64,000 nt of DNA from Alphaproteobacteria bacterium. GTDB taxonomy: Bacteria; Pseudomonadota; Alphaproteobacteria; UBA9219. The DNA is taken from the NCBI GenBank assembly GCA_026225415.1, contig JAMFSS010000001.1, positions 248,001-312,000 of the forward strand, written 5' to 3'. The notes beneath the pieces were generated by a model. It was not told the origin of the DNA. It ran no database searches and saw nothing but the letters and a program-made list of their open reading frames with translations. The position numbers were made by a program, and so were the translations under genes. Below, one piece after another: positions 1 to 9,900 of the stretch. Each line of letters begins with the position of its first letter. Within the stretch, counting starts at the first letter, position 1.

Positions 1-83
1 ACGGGCGCGGCCACGCCGCACGCAATGGCTGTCAGGCCAAGATTTAGAATACGACGTCGTGCTGGGTTGGCGGGTTGTGTCAT
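1..83 (-). CDS. Partial N-terminus of a Tat-exported protein, possibly YcbK-like
   Basis: Only the first 27 codons lie in the window; the gene starts with ATG at 83 and runs off the left edge. The translation begins MTQPANPARRRILNLGLTAI, a clear twin-arginine signal (three Arg followed by a hydrophobic stretch), then an Ala-rich segment. It lies 52 bases downstream of the YcbB-type L,D-transpeptidase gene on the same strand. In enterobacteria ycbB is followed by ycbK, a Tat-exported M15/DUF882 peptidase, so a YcbK-like peptidoglycan peptidase is a reasonable guess. That identity rests on neighbourhood and signal type only. I see no strong Shine-Dalgarno sequence. Confidence 0.55.
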   Translation of the reverse strand, partial: MTQPANPARRRILNLGLTAIACGVAAP

Positions 84-135
84 GCGTTGATGCTAATAAC
101 CGCCCACGTAATATACAATCAAATTATCGGCCAAA

Positions 136-1788
136 TTATAACGCGTTCTTTTCCTTCACTTTATTTATTAACATGGGGTCGTAACCATAAATATCCTTTC
201 GGAAATTGACCGCGCCGCCATCATCGGGAAACGCATCCCAATACAGAAAATAAATCGGCATCGGCTTGGCCAGCAAAACGGTTTTTGTTTCGCCCGCTTC
301 AATCTCATGCCCGATACGGGCTTCATCCCAATCGCCATTTTTATCATGCGTATGTTGTAATAAAATCTGCGCGACGCCTTCGGGGTCTTCCAACCGCACG
401 CAGCCCGAACTGAAATCCCGTTCGGCTTTATCAAAGAGTTCCTGATGCGGCGTACCATGCATATAAACATCGAACGGATTTTTGAAATTGAATTTCAACT
501 GGCCGAGGCTGTTCAAATCTCCCGGCGCCTGTCGCAACGTATAAGGAAAATGATCGGGGTCGAGTTTCTTCCAATTGATCGTGGTGCCGGCGGGGTCGTC
601 GGTGCGCCCTTCGATCACCATGCCCATTTTTTCCAGGTAACGCGGATTCTTAACCAGCTTGGGCAGAATATCTTTTTTCGCGAGTTTGACCGGCACATGC
701 CATGACGGGTTCACAACCATATTGGTGATGCGGCTGCCCACAAACGGCGTGGGGCGTTCCGGTTGACCGTCGACCACGATGCCGCTGTAAATCACTTTGT
801 TATCTTCAGTGATATCGACCGTGAATGCGGGGATATTCACAACCGTGTAATTTGCGGGCGGAAAACTGTCCGGCATGTGGCGCCACCGTTCCATAGTGGC
901 GCGTATCTGGTTGATGCGTTCTGCGACAGGCACATTCAGACTATCCACGGTTTTGCCGCCCAAATGCCCGTCGGGGGTTAGTCCATTGCGTTCCTGATAG
1001 GCCAGCAAAGCCTTGCTGAGGCTATCGCCAAAAAGTTCCGAATTATTGGCTGAAGATTCGATGTAGCCCTCGGCGGCCAGACGCGCGCGCAATTGCGGCA
1101 TGCGTGGATCATGGTCGCCCGGACGCAGATTGCCGCCATTATCAATGACCGGCCACGCGCCTTTCGCCGCAATCTCGCGATAATTTTTCAACCCAATCGC
1201 CAAACCGCGATAAGCGGCATTTTGCGGCGCAATCTGGTCAAAGAAAGAACCCAACGTGCTTTCGCGCACCGCCTGACCCATCAGCACCGGCAGATCAATT
1301 GTATCGCGATGAAAATTCCACCCGGGATAGATTGCATCCAGATCAACCGCATCGCCGTGCAGATCATGCGCCAGATGAAACAAACATGCCGTAATCATCG
1401 GCTCCAGTTTTTGTTTGTCGGCGCTTTCGGTGCTGTTGGCCAACCCGCGCATTTGCTCCAACGGATAGGTGGCTTCTTCCAACCCGTGATAGGCAATCAA
1501 CGCGGCGAGAGAGTCGATAAAGGAAACCGCTTTCTTCACCCCGTCTTCATCCGCCAAATTCCATGCTGGATGATTATTGCGCGCGGCATAGAATTTTTCC
1601 AACTCCGCCTTGGTGGCGGGGGATGCCGTGATATCCGTCAGGCTTACATCCGCAACCGGTGCCGCAACGGGCACGATAACCGATGATATATTGCTGGTGG
1701 AGGCTGCCTGCGGAGGCGCAACTTCCTCCTGCGCCATCGCGGCATCAGAACAAAAACACAAAGCAATAAGGACAAAAACAAGAAGCAT
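136..1788 (-). CDS. ldtD: L,D-transpeptidase of the YcbB/LdtD family
   Basis: A 550-residue secreted cell-wall enzyme that makes 3-3 (L,D) cross-links between peptidoglycan stem peptides. An N-terminal signal peptide (about residues 1-19, ending AMAQ) is followed by a helical scaffold region, a peptidoglycan-binding-like segment (about 255-285, ALLAYQERNGLTPDGHLG) and the YkuD catalytic domain. The catalytic motif is visible as HGTP, then SSGCVRLEDPEGVA with the nucleophile Cys463. The large scaffold before the catalytic domain is typical of YcbB rather than of short YkuD proteins. It is probably co-transcribed with the Tat-signal gene downstream. Its 5' flank carries a palindromic repeat (1829-1922). 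Confidence 0.93.
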   Translation of the reverse strand: MLLVFVLIALCFCSDAAMAQEEVAPPQAASTSNISSVIVPVAAPVADVSLTDITASPATKAELEKFYAARNNHPAWNLADEDGVKKAVSFIDSLAALIAYHGLEEATYPLEQMRGLANSTESADKQKLEPMITACLFHLAHDLHGDAVDLDAIYPGWNFHRDTIDLPVLMGQAVRESTLGSFFDQIAPQNAAYRGLAIGLKNYREIAAKGAWPVIDNGGNLRPGDHDPRMPQLRARLAAEGYIESSANNSELFGDSLSKALLAYQERNGLTPDGHLGGKTVDSLNVPVAERINQIRATMERWRHMPDSFPPANYTVVNIPAFTVDITEDNKVIYSGIVVDGQPERPTPFVGSRITNMVVNPSWHVPVKLAKKDILPKLVKNPRYLEKMGMVIEGRTDDPAGTTINWKKLDPDHFPYTLRQAPGDLNSLGQLKFNFKNPFDVYMHGTPHQELFDKAERDFSSGCVRLEDPEGVAQILLQHTHDKNGDWDEARIGHEIEAGETKTVLLAKPMPIYFLYWDAFPDDGGAVNFRKDIYGYDPMLINKVKEKNAL

Positions 1789-1828
1789 TCGATTGGGGCT
1801 TTTCGGATGGGGGCGGGAGGGCTATTAC

Positions 1829-1922
1829 TTTCTTGCCTTTCCTCTGTGGGAGAGGAAGCAAAAACTAAGACTCACGCTCTTGAAGCGTAAGTCTTAGTTT
1901 TTGCAGGTGAGGGGTCGCCTTG
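1829..1922. repeat. Dispersed palindromic repeat, copy A
   Basis: The core at 1858-1904 is a near-perfect hairpin: two 21-base arms (beginning GCAAAAACTAAGACT) with one mismatch around a short loop. Flanks CCTCTGTGGGAGAGGAAG and AGGTGAGGGGTCGCC match, in inverted orientation, the flanks of a second copy at 30580-30668. The element sits between the divergent ldtD and ratA genes. Confidence 0.8.
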
Positions 1923-1965
1923 TTGTGACTCTGGTTTTCAACGACAAAGCAATCTAGCCCGTATC

Positions 1966-2439
1966 ATGCCGCAACATCAAGAAACACGATTAATGCCCTA
2001 TACAGCGGCGCAAATGTTCGACCTTGTCGCCGACATCGAACATTATCCCGATTTTCTGCCCTGGTGCCAAAAGGCGCGGATTCTTTCGCGCAAGAAAAAC
2101 AAAGTTACAGCCGATCTGGTGATTGGCTATAAATTATTTCAGGAAAAATTTACATCCGAAGTCGTGCTGGATCAACCGCACAGCATCACGGTGCATTACC
2201 GCTCCGGCCCTTTGTCGCATCTGTCGAATGCGTGGCAGTTCAAAGCTAAAGGCAAAAAATCTTGCGAAGTTTCTTTTCAGGTCGATTTCGATTTCCACTC
2301 GCCCTTGCTTCGCGCCGCGATGAATATCTTTTTCGACAAAGCGCTCAGTAAAATGGTGTCGGCGTTCGAAACAAGAGCAGAAAAGTTATACAAAGACTGC
2401 CCCGCCCGCGAGGGGCGGGGGAGCCCCGCTGCAACTTAG
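1966..2439 (+). CDS. ratA: RatA/COQ10-type ubiquinone-binding START-like protein
   Basis: A 157-residue SRPBCC/START-fold protein of the RatA/Coq10 family. These bind ubiquinone-type lipids and support respiration; in E. coli RatA was also described as interfering with ribosome subunit association. Family marks are the opening region with YTAAQMFDLVADIEHYPDFL and the PWCQKARI segment, followed by alternating strands and a C-terminal amphipathic helix (FDKALSKMVSAFETRAEKLY). Length is normal. The last codons run through a GC-rich perfect hairpin (arms 2400-2407 and 2413-2420), so the C-terminal tail (CPAREGRGSPAAT) looks like a terminator or small palindrome read as protein. It ends convergently on map with a 4-base overlap. 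Confidence 0.88.
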   Translation: MPQHQETRLMPYTAAQMFDLVADIEHYPDFLPWCQKARILSRKKNKVTADLVIGYKLFQEKFTSEVVLDQPHSITVHYRSGPLSHLSNAWQFKAKGKKSCEVSFQVDFDFHSPLLRAAMNIFFDKALSKMVSAFETRAEKLYKDCPAREGRGSPAAT

Positions 2440-3245
2440 ATATTATAAGGCGGACAATGCAGCCCCTTGGCCGATTGCGTAAAAATCTCCACGCCCGTGT
2501 CCGTCACGCCAATCGTATGTTCGAACTGTGCCGACAGGGATTTATCGCGTGTCACGGCAGTCCACCCATCGTTCAAAACCTTGGCATCATATTTTCCGGC
2601 ATTCAACATCGGTTCGATCGTAAAAATCATGCCCGCTTTCAACACCGCGCCTTGCCCCGCTTGGCCGTAATGCAGAACCGAAGGTTGGCAATGGAAAATC
2701 TGTCCGGTGCCATGTCCACAGAAATCGCGCACCACGGAAAAACGCGCCGCTTCGGCATGTTGCTGAATGGCGTGGCCGATATCGCCCAAAGTCGCGCCGG
2801 GCTTCACCACTTCAATGCCGCGCATCAACGCTTCATAAGTCACATCAATCAAACGCCGCGCCTTCAAACTGATTTTATCTCCCACGCCATACATGCGGCT
2901 GCTGTCCCCATGCCATCCGTCCAGTTTGGGCGTGACATCGATATTGACGATATCGCCGTCTTCCAGTTTTTTATCGCCCGGAATACCGTGGCACACGACA
3001 TGATTAATAGAGGTGCAGATGGATTTCGGAAATCCGCGATAACCCAACGGTGCCGAAACCGCGCCGCGTTCCTGCGTAAATTTTTCGCATAGATCATTCA
3101 GCGCACCGGTCGTAACACCCGGCACGACAAACGGCGTGATGTAATCCAGCAAATCGGCGGCCAGGCGTCCCGCCTTGCGCATCGCGGCAAAATCCTCTTC
3201 GCCATGCAACTGAATTTCGCCGTCTTCTTCGTGATGGTCGTTCAT
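2436..3245 (-). CDS. map: Methionine aminopeptidase, type I
   Basis: A 269-residue cytosolic metalloprotease that removes the initiator methionine from new proteins. The fold is complete: the substrate-pocket His in INHVVCHGIPGDKKLEDGDI, metal ligands in NIDVTPKLDGWHGDSSRMY, the conserved His of GHGTGQIFH, and the last Glu ligands in FTIEPM and QFEHTIGVT. The start overlaps the stop of the upstream unknown gene by one base (TGATG), implying coupled translation. A short acidic N-terminal extension (MNDHHEEDGEIQLHGEED) precedes the domain. Confidence 0.96.
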   Translation of the reverse strand: MNDHHEEDGEIQLHGEEDFAAMRKAGRLAADLLDYITPFVVPGVTTGALNDLCEKFTQERGAVSAPLGYRGFPKSICTSINHVVCHGIPGDKKLEDGDIVNIDVTPKLDGWHGDSSRMYGVGDKISLKARRLIDVTYEALMRGIEVVKPGATLGDIGHAIQQHAEAARFSVVRDFCGHGTGQIFHCQPSVLHYGQAGQGAVLKAGMIFTIEPMLNAGKYDAKVLNDGWTAVTRDKSLSAQFEHTIGVTDTGVEIFTQSAKGLHCPPYNI

Positions 3246-3916
3246 CAGGGAAACCCACCCGGTTTCGGCGCTTGCTGGTTTTGCACCTGCATCGTCACGC
3301 CAGCCTGAGTAACGGATGCCAGCATGGCCTGACCATATTCGGTTGGCGAACGGCTCGATGTGGTTTTTTCCGCCATCAATAAATTGGTGATAATGCCGGG
3401 CAATCCACCATCTTCCGGTTTGCCGGTACGGATGCCTTCATCCTGACGCGCGCGCGGACCCCAGAACAGTTCGGGAATACGTGAATCGCCGTTGCCTTTT
3501 TTCTTTTTCTTCTTTATGGGCAATCCCGTGTCTTCGTCGATTTCTTCGGGCGCATTCGGATCTTCGTATTTGCATTCTTCCCATGTGATGCCCAGAAAAT
3601 CCTGAATGGCGCTCGACATGAAAGGCAAATTCACCAGCAAATCGCGGAACAGCTGCACGCAATGAAAAATCGCGTCTTCTTCCAGTTTTTTGACTTCGGC
3701 TTTTTGCTCGTCGGTTTTTAAACCCTTGCGCGCCGCCGCTACCGGTGTCATGCAATTTTCTTTTAAACGCTTGGCCCAATCATGTGCCACATCGGCGCGT
3801 TCGCCTTCGCCATTTTCTTTATACAAATCGCCTAATGTCCGCAAACGCTTGACGAAACATTCCGACCAGTACCACCAATCATTGAAAGGGGCTTTTTGAC
3901 TCCAGTTATTTGCCAT
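3245..3916 (-). CDS. Conserved-looking unknown protein, paralogue of the next gene
   Basis: A 223-residue soluble protein I do not recognise. It has no signal peptide or membrane segment. It is Trp-rich near the start (NDWWYWSECFVKRLRTLGDL) and mostly helical. The middle contains a Lys run (LPIKKKKKKGNG, about residues 129-140), probably a linker. The C-terminus is Gln/Pro-rich. Several blocks align with the gene just upstream: the W..W....V.RL opening, an LF..LLVNLPF/LFGETLAALPW segment and a Gly-rich G...G..E.G.LP segment, so the two are divergent tandem paralogues. It is translationally coupled to map (one-base overlap), which suggests a steady housekeeping role, but no function can be inferred. 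Confidence 0.75.
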   Translation of the reverse strand: MANNWSQKAPFNDWWYWSECFVKRLRTLGDLYKENGEGERADVAHDWAKRLKENCMTPVAAARKGLKTDEQKAEVKKLEEDAIFHCVQLFRDLLVNLPFMSSAIQDFLGITWEECKYEDPNAPEEIDEDTGLPIKKKKKKGNGDSRIPELFWGPRARQDEGIRTGKPEDGGLPGIITNLLMAEKTTSSRSPTEYGQAMLASVTQAGVTMQVQNQQAPKPGGFP

Positions 3917-3959
3917 TTTAAAATTCTTCGCAAGTTAAGGGTAATATAACCCCAACCTT

Positions 3960-4583
3960 CTACTCCACCCGGCCAGCGGTGCGCAAGAAGCCGCTGTTCT
4001 GCGCCGCCCATCTTTCGCGGGCGTCGGTGTCGTGGCGGCGGGGTTCGCCGTGGCGCAGCAATTCTTCACGCGGGTGGCGCGTATCGCCACCTTGTTCGCG
4101 CTCCAACATTAAATCCAAAGAGGCGGGCAGGCGGCCTTGCTCACGGTGGCCGCTGCCAATACCTTGTTCTTCAATACCATCGCCGTTAAACACAATCCGC
4201 GCGAGTTTATTGGGAAATTGGCTCATCCACGGTGATTTTAACATTTTTTGCATATCGGCCGAAAGCCACGGCAAAGCCGCCAGCGTTTCGCCAAATAAAA
4301 CGGTCAGGCCGCTAATAGTACGTTCATAATGCTCATGCGCATCTGACACAGAATCCGACGGAACCTCGGATTGATCAGCCAGGGCGTGTATGCGATGCAA
4401 AAGCTTGATGGTAATATCAGTCTTCTTTTGCCGTTCGCTGTCGGAAACAAAGACATCGGCATGCGGCGGCTTTTTATAGACATGGACACAGTTGCTAAGG
4501 CGGTCAATGACCACCCCGGCCCAATGCAGCCATTCTTCAACACTCGGCTTTTGGTTGCGCTCGTTTTTATCGATTGCTTTCAT
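3960..4583 (-). CDS. Unknown protein, divergent paralogue of its downstream neighbour
   Basis: About 207 residues if started at the ATG at 4583, which has GGAGGA eight bases upstream; an in-frame start at 4643 would add 20 residues with no ribosome-binding site. I do not recognise the family. The opening (EEWLHWAGVVIDRLSNCVHVYKK, split here as two blocks around VIDRL) and the segment LFGETLAALPWLSADMQKML resemble the downstream 223-residue protein. The C-terminal third is strongly charged (Arg/Glu/His/Gly) and may be disordered. It lies 72 bases downstream of aroC on the same strand. Confidence 0.7.
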   Translation of the reverse strand: MKAIDKNERNQKPSVEEWLHWAGVVIDRLSNCVHVYKKPPHADVFVSDSERQKKTDITIKLLHRIHALADQSEVPSDSVSDAHEHYERTISGLTVLFGETLAALPWLSADMQKMLKSPWMSQFPNKLARIVFNGDGIEEQGIGSGHREQGRLPASLDLMLEREQGGDTRHPREELLRHGEPRRHDTDARERWAAQNSGFLRTAGRVE

Positions 4584-4654
4584 GACCAGAGTCCTCCGGC
4601 CAGAACCATACGCCAAAAACCCAATTTTGGCAAACCGGGGCAAGCAGAAGTTAT

Positions 4655-5731
4655 TTATTTATCGGGGCAAATGCTGCGCTGCCGTAAAAACAGGTCAGCC
4701 AGCACACAGGCGACCATAGCCTCGCCCACCGGAACGGCGCGGATGCCCACACAGGGGTCATGACGGCCTTTGGTTGTAATATCAACCTCTTGCCCTGCTT
4801 TGTTCACAGTCTTGCGGGGGGATAGGATCGAGCTGGTGGGTTTCACGGCAAAACGGGCGACAATATCCTGTCCGGTTGAAATACCGCCCAAAACGCCGCC
4901 CGCATGGTTCGATAAAAACACCGGTTTATTATTTTCCATGCGCATTTCATCGGCATTTTCTTCGCCGGTCAGGCTGGCTGACGCGAATCCGGCGCCAATC
5001 TCCACGCCTTTGACCGCATTGATGCTCATCAAGGCGCGGGCAATTTCGCTGTCCATCTTGTCGTAAATCGGCTCTCCCCAACCGGCGGGAACACCCGACG
5101 CTGTGATTTCGATAATCGCGCCAATCGAAGAACCGTTCTTGCGAATATCATCCAGATAATTTTCCCAAGCCGGAACGGCGTAAGCATCGGGGCAGAACAG
5201 AGGGTTATTATGTACTTCTGCAAAATCAAATTGGCTGCGGTTAATTTTGTGCGCCCCGATTTGCACCACCGCGCCGCGCACCTGAATTTTGTCACCCAGA
5301 ATTTTTCGCGCCACCGCACCGGCGGCGACACGGCATGCGGTTTCACGCGCCGAAGAACGCCCGCCGCCGCGATAATCGCGAATACCGTATTTTACCTGAT
5401 AGGTGTAATCGGCGTGACCGGGGCGGAATTTATCCTGGATGTCGGAATAATCTTTCGACCGTTGATCGGTGTTTTCGATAATCAAACTTATCGGCGCGCC
5501 GGTGGTTTTGCCTTCAAAAACGCCGGACAGGATTTTGACTTTATCTTCTTCCTGACGTTGTGTCGTGAAACGCGATTGTCCGGGTTTGCGCTTATCCAGC
5601 CAGGGCTGAATATCGGTTTCACTCAACTCAATCAACGGCGGGCAGCCGTCAATCACAACGCCGATAGCCGCCCCGTGGCTTTCGCCCCAAGTGGTGAAAC
5701 GGAAAAGAGTGCCGTGGCTGTTGCTTGCCAT
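4655..5731 (-). CDS. aroC: Chorismate synthase
   Basis: A 358-residue FMN-dependent enzyme converting 5-enolpyruvylshikimate-3-phosphate to chorismate, the last step of the shikimate pathway. Signature sequences are present: [20 protein letters not shown] near the N-terminus, the RPGHADYTY segment, and [14 protein letters not shown]. The C-terminal [17 protein letters not shown] is also characteristic. Length is normal for the bacterial enzyme. It follows fabI on the same strand with a five-base gap, so the two are very likely co-transcribed. Confidence 0.97.
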   Translation of the reverse strand: MASNSHGTLFRFTTWGESHGAAIGVVIDGCPPLIELSETDIQPWLDKRKPGQSRFTTQRQEEDKVKILSGVFEGKTTGAPISLIIENTDQRSKDYSDIQDKFRPGHADYTYQVKYGIRDYRGGGRSSARETACRVAAGAVARKILGDKIQVRGAVVQIGAHKINRSQFDFAEVHNNPLFCPDAYAVPAWENYLDDIRKNGSSIGAIIEITASGVPAGWGEPIYDKMDSEIARALMSINAVKGVEIGAGFASASLTGEENADEMRMENNKPVFLSNHAGGVLGGISTGQDIVARFAVKPTSSILSPRKTVNKAGQEVDITTKGRHDPCVGIRAVPVGEAMVACVLADLFLRQRSICPDK

Positions 5732-5736
5732 AATCT

Positions 5737-6606
5737 TTATTTACCAAGGGTTGCCGCATGCATCCCATTCACCAACTCTGCCAACGCTTCGGTTTCATCG
5801 ACTGCGATCATGCCGACGGTGTGGTATCCGGCATCAACATGCATCACTTCGCCGGTCACGCCGGTGCCAAGGTCTGACAACAGGAACAACGCCGAATGGC
5901 CAACTTCGGTGGTGTTGACATTGCGTTTCAATGGCGCGTTGATTTCATTCCATTTCAGAATGTAACGGAAATCGCCGATACCGCTAGCGGCCAAAGTTTT
6001 AATTGGCCCCGCCGAAATGGCGTTGACGCGAATGCCCTTGCCGCCCAGATCAACCGCCATGTAACGTACGCTGGTTTCCAGCGCGGCCTTGGCAACGCCC
6101 ATCACATTATAATGCGGCATGACGCGCTCCGCACCCAGATAGGACAATGTCAGCAAGCTGCCGCCATCTTTCATCAAAGGCACGCAACGACGTGCGAGCG
6201 ATGTGAAGGAGAAGCACGAGATATCCATGGTCTTCAGGAAATTGGCGCGGGTCGTGTCGACATAATGCCCGTCCAGCTCGTTCTTGTCCGAAAACGCAAT
6301 CGCATGAACGAGGAAATCAATCTTGCCCCATTCTTTTTCAATGGTGGCAAATAACGCATCCATGCTGGCTTCGTCAGTTACATCGCAAGGCAGGATAAGT
6401 TTTGCGCCTACGGATTCCGCCAAGGGTTGCACACGTTTCAACAACGCATCGCCTTGATAAGTAAAGGCCAATTCCGCGCCATGCGCCGCGCAAACGCTGG
6501 CGATACCCCATGCAATAGAACGATCATTGGCGACGCCCATAACCAGGCCGCGCTTGCCTTCCATCAATTTGCCGGTGAGGGGGGCGGTGGGGACATTGTA
6601 TTCCAT
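5737..6606 (-). CDS. fabI: Enoyl-[acyl-carrier-protein] reductase [NADH]
   Basis: A 289-residue short-chain dehydrogenase/reductase carrying out the last step of each fatty-acid elongation round. The FabI-type nucleotide motif [13 protein letters not shown] is intact. The catalytic Tyr-x6-Lys is seen in [12 protein letters not shown], and the family-specific [15 protein letters not shown] precedes it. The C-terminus ([15 protein letters not shown]) is typical. AAGGATTAA upstream of the ATG at 6606 serves as ribosome-binding site. It probably leads an operon with aroC. Confidence 0.96.
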   Translation of the reverse strand: MEYNVPTAPLTGKLMEGKRGLVMGVANDRSIAWGIASVCAAHGAELAFTYQGDALLKRVQPLAESVGAKLILPCDVTDEASMDALFATIEKEWGKIDFLVHAIAFSDKNELDGHYVDTTRANFLKTMDISCFSFTSLARRCVPLMKDGGSLLTLSYLGAERVMPHYNVMGVAKAALETSVRYMAVDLGGKGIRVNAISAGPIKTLAASGIGDFRYILKWNEINAPLKRNVNTTEVGHSALFLLSDLGTGVTGEVMHVDAGYHTVGMIAVDETEALAELVNGMHAATLGK

Positions 6607-6995
6607 GTAACTTAATCCTTAATGCGTTTTTGAATCGGCTGACTTTACACAATTACAGTAACGCGTCAAATCAACGCGACAGGCCACGGAAAAATATAAA
6701 GAAAGCATAAAAACTTTGAAAGAAAACGGGAATCACCGCAGCGTGGTTAAGAAAAATGCGTCACAATGGCGACACTCCCCTGAAAATACGGCAAAGTTTG
6801 GGCGAAACTATTTGACATAGGGGGTATTTCAAGTGAAAAACATCCGCCTAGACCGCGATCCATCCTATTACGATTATGTATGATGGGCGAATCGCCGGTC
6901 TTAGAATAAAAACTACCGGAGTTGTCCGTTTAGGTACGGTAAATTCTACAAATTTGAATATTTCCGCTTAACCATTGCCTATATGTAAGAGCACC
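6607..6995. other. Intergenic region between divergent fabI and pgaA
   Basis: 389 bases with no gene, AT-rich towards pgaA. It must hold promoters for both directions. TTGACA at 6812-6817 is a possible -35 box facing pgaA, but the hexamer 17 bases on (GAAAAA) is a poor -10 box. I see no riboswitch-like structure or long inverted repeat. Confidence 0.4.
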
Positions 6996-9900
6996 ATGAT
7001 TCAGCGAACAAAAAATAACTATTTGAACAGCACCGCAACGCTTGTGGTTCTTGGCAGTTTTCTTATCACCGGCTCTATCGCCCATGCGCAAACAAACGGC
7101 GCAGCGGTGGATGCTTCTTCCGGTTCTGCTATCGGAACAACGGCTAACCCTGCTGTTCCTGCCGATGTTGATAGTGTCGCGCCTTCAACGCCTTTGATGC
7201 CTGCGACGATTGTTCCGCCCGCATCCTCCACGCCTTCTTCCGCCGCTTCGACATCGATCGGCACATCCGGCAACGAAGAAACAACCACAGCCAGCCCGCA
7301 CCGCACGATTGGCGACACGGCGGCCAAGGTTCTGGATGCCATTTCCAAGCACCCCACGGAACGCGAAGGCAAAGTGCCTGAATGGCGCATTGATCAGGAC
7401 AAGGCTGTGCAGGCTGCGCGCGCAGGTCAATATGATCAGTCTTTGGCGACCCTTCAAAAATTGCATGCCGAACATCCTGAAATTGTCGGTATTTCCTATG
7501 ATTACGCGGCAATTCTGGGCTGGGCAGGGCGCGATGCTGATGCCGTTGCCGCCTATAAGGCTTTGCCTGCGGTTTCGCCAACCGTTCCCGAACGCCCCGA
7601 TTATCTGATCGATTCTGTCGGCCATGCATACCGGAATTTGCATCAACCGGCAGATGCTTTGACCGTATATCAGTTGGGCATTCAAAAATATCCCGATAAC
7701 CAAAGCTTTAAGGCTGGCGAAATTCTTTCCACATTGGAAAACGGCAAAATTGCCGATGCCAAGGCTCTGGCGCAAGGCGCAGAAGCCAAATTCACAACGC
7801 CAACCGATGATCTCACAATTGCGATTAAGACCGCTTATCGCGCCGACGCAGTTGATATGGCGCGTAATGCCCATTTCAAGGAAGCATTGGATGCTTTCGC
7901 TTCGTTGCATACAAAATACCCAACCGATACCGCAATTACCGGTGATTATGTTGCCGTCCTCAGCTGGGCTGGTCATGACACGGAATGTGTTGCGCTGTAT
8001 CAAACATTGAATGGTGTCGATACGCCTGATTATGTTTTGGATGCCGCCGCCCATTCATACCGCAATCTGCGCAAGCCACAACAGGCTTTGGATTTGTATC
8101 AAGCCGCTCTGGCCAAATCGCCGGATAACGTCGTTTATGCCGTTGGCGCTATTTACAGCCTGTCGGATCTCGGCCGTTCTAAAGAAGCCCTGGCAATGGC
8201 GCGCGAACAGCTTGCGAAACATCCTGAAAAACCGCCTGAACTGGTCAAGGCTTACAGCTATATCCAACGCCGCGCCGCTATCGATCTGGCGCGGGCCGGT
8301 CATTATAACGAAGCCTTGAAGCTGTTGCGCGAATTGCGCCGCGAATATCCATCGGACACCACCGAAGAGATGGATTATATCGCCGTTCTCAGCTGGGCCG
8401 GACATGATGCCGACGCCGTTAAAGAATACAAGAAAATCGCGCGTCAGCCGATGCCCGACTATGTACTTGAAGCCGTCGGTGCTTCCTATCGCCGCATGGG
8501 TCAGCCCGACAAGGCGATCGTCGTTTATCGTCGCGGCTTGAAGCAATCGCCACGCAACGAAATTTTTGTGGCTGGCATTGTGCGTTGTTTGAACGACCTG
8601 AAGCGTTATGACGAAGGCGAAAAAATCGCCAAGGAATATACGCATCGTTACGGCGACCATCTGCAGGTTTTGCTGGCCGGTGGTGAATCGTCGAACATGA
8701 ATGACGAAAATATCGAAGCGTTGAACTTCTTTGAGCGCGCCAACTCTGTCGCGCCAAAGAACCGCGAAGCGTTGCGCGGCGTCGTGCAAACCGAAGATCA
8801 TCTGGGCGCATCGCATCTGGCCTTGAAGACGGCGGGTAGACATCCCGGCCTGTTAAAAGCCGATGAATATCGCGCCTTGGTTGGCAATGCCGACTCCGCG
8901 CTGGTGCGCTGGGGGCCTTTAGAGCCCGCAAGCGAAGCGACGCGTTATCAAGAAACCGACAAGGCTTTGGCGACATTGGATGGCCATATTGCCAAATGGT
9001 CGGCGATGAACAAGCCTTCGGTCTATCCGAACATCCAGCGTGCCCGTTTTGACCGTATCGTTGCTTTGCGTGACCGTTCGCGCATGCAGGATGCCGTGGC
9101 CGAATATAACGCTTTGGTACAAGAAGGCGTTGAAATTCCCGGTTATGCGCTGGAAGCGGTGGGCGAAGCCTATCTGTATTTGCGCGAACCCGAAATCGCC
9201 CGCGATATTTTCCTGAAAGCTTTGGAATCGCAACCGAATGATTTTGAAACGCGTCGTTTGCTCGCTTACGCCTATCTGGAATGCGACCAATATGACGAAG
9301 CGTTTTCGACTTCGGACAAAGTGTTGGCCGACGAACCGCAATGGATTTACCTGAAGGGTGAACCCGAACGTCAACCGAACCCGAACCGCGCGATTGCGGA
9401 ACTGGATTCCGGCGATCTGCGCCAATATGCCGGCATGAGTTCCGCCGCCGATGAACGCATTACACCGATTGTGCAGGCGGGCCCTTATGATGCGCGTAAC
9501 CGCGCGGCTGCGGGTAATTTGTATCTGGCGCAAGGTTTGCCGCGCAAGGCTATGGAACAATATGAAATCGGCAAGGCCATCAATGACGGCCATGACGTGA
9601 ACAACGAAGTCGGCATTGCCAATGCCAATCTCGCTTTGCAGAATTTCCCCGAAGCGGAATCGCAGACCCAAAGCCTGGTCAAACGTTTTCCCGAAAATCT
9701 CAGCGTTCAACGCGCGGATCGTGATTGGGAAGTGCATAATATGGCCGAAGTTGACGCGCATGCGGGCTATAATTTTGCCCCAAGCGGCGGCAGCACGAAC
9801 GATATCAGCCCGAACGGGCAGGGCTATGATGTAGGGGCGGAACTTTATTCGGCGCCTATCGATTATAACTGGCGTCTGTTCGCGGGCGAAGACTGGTTCC

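Noticed and set aside
1093-1686. 197-codon open frame on the plus strand opposite ldtD
   Set aside because: It is the antisense shadow of a clearly real L,D-transpeptidase; its translation has no family traits and it lacks a ribosome site.
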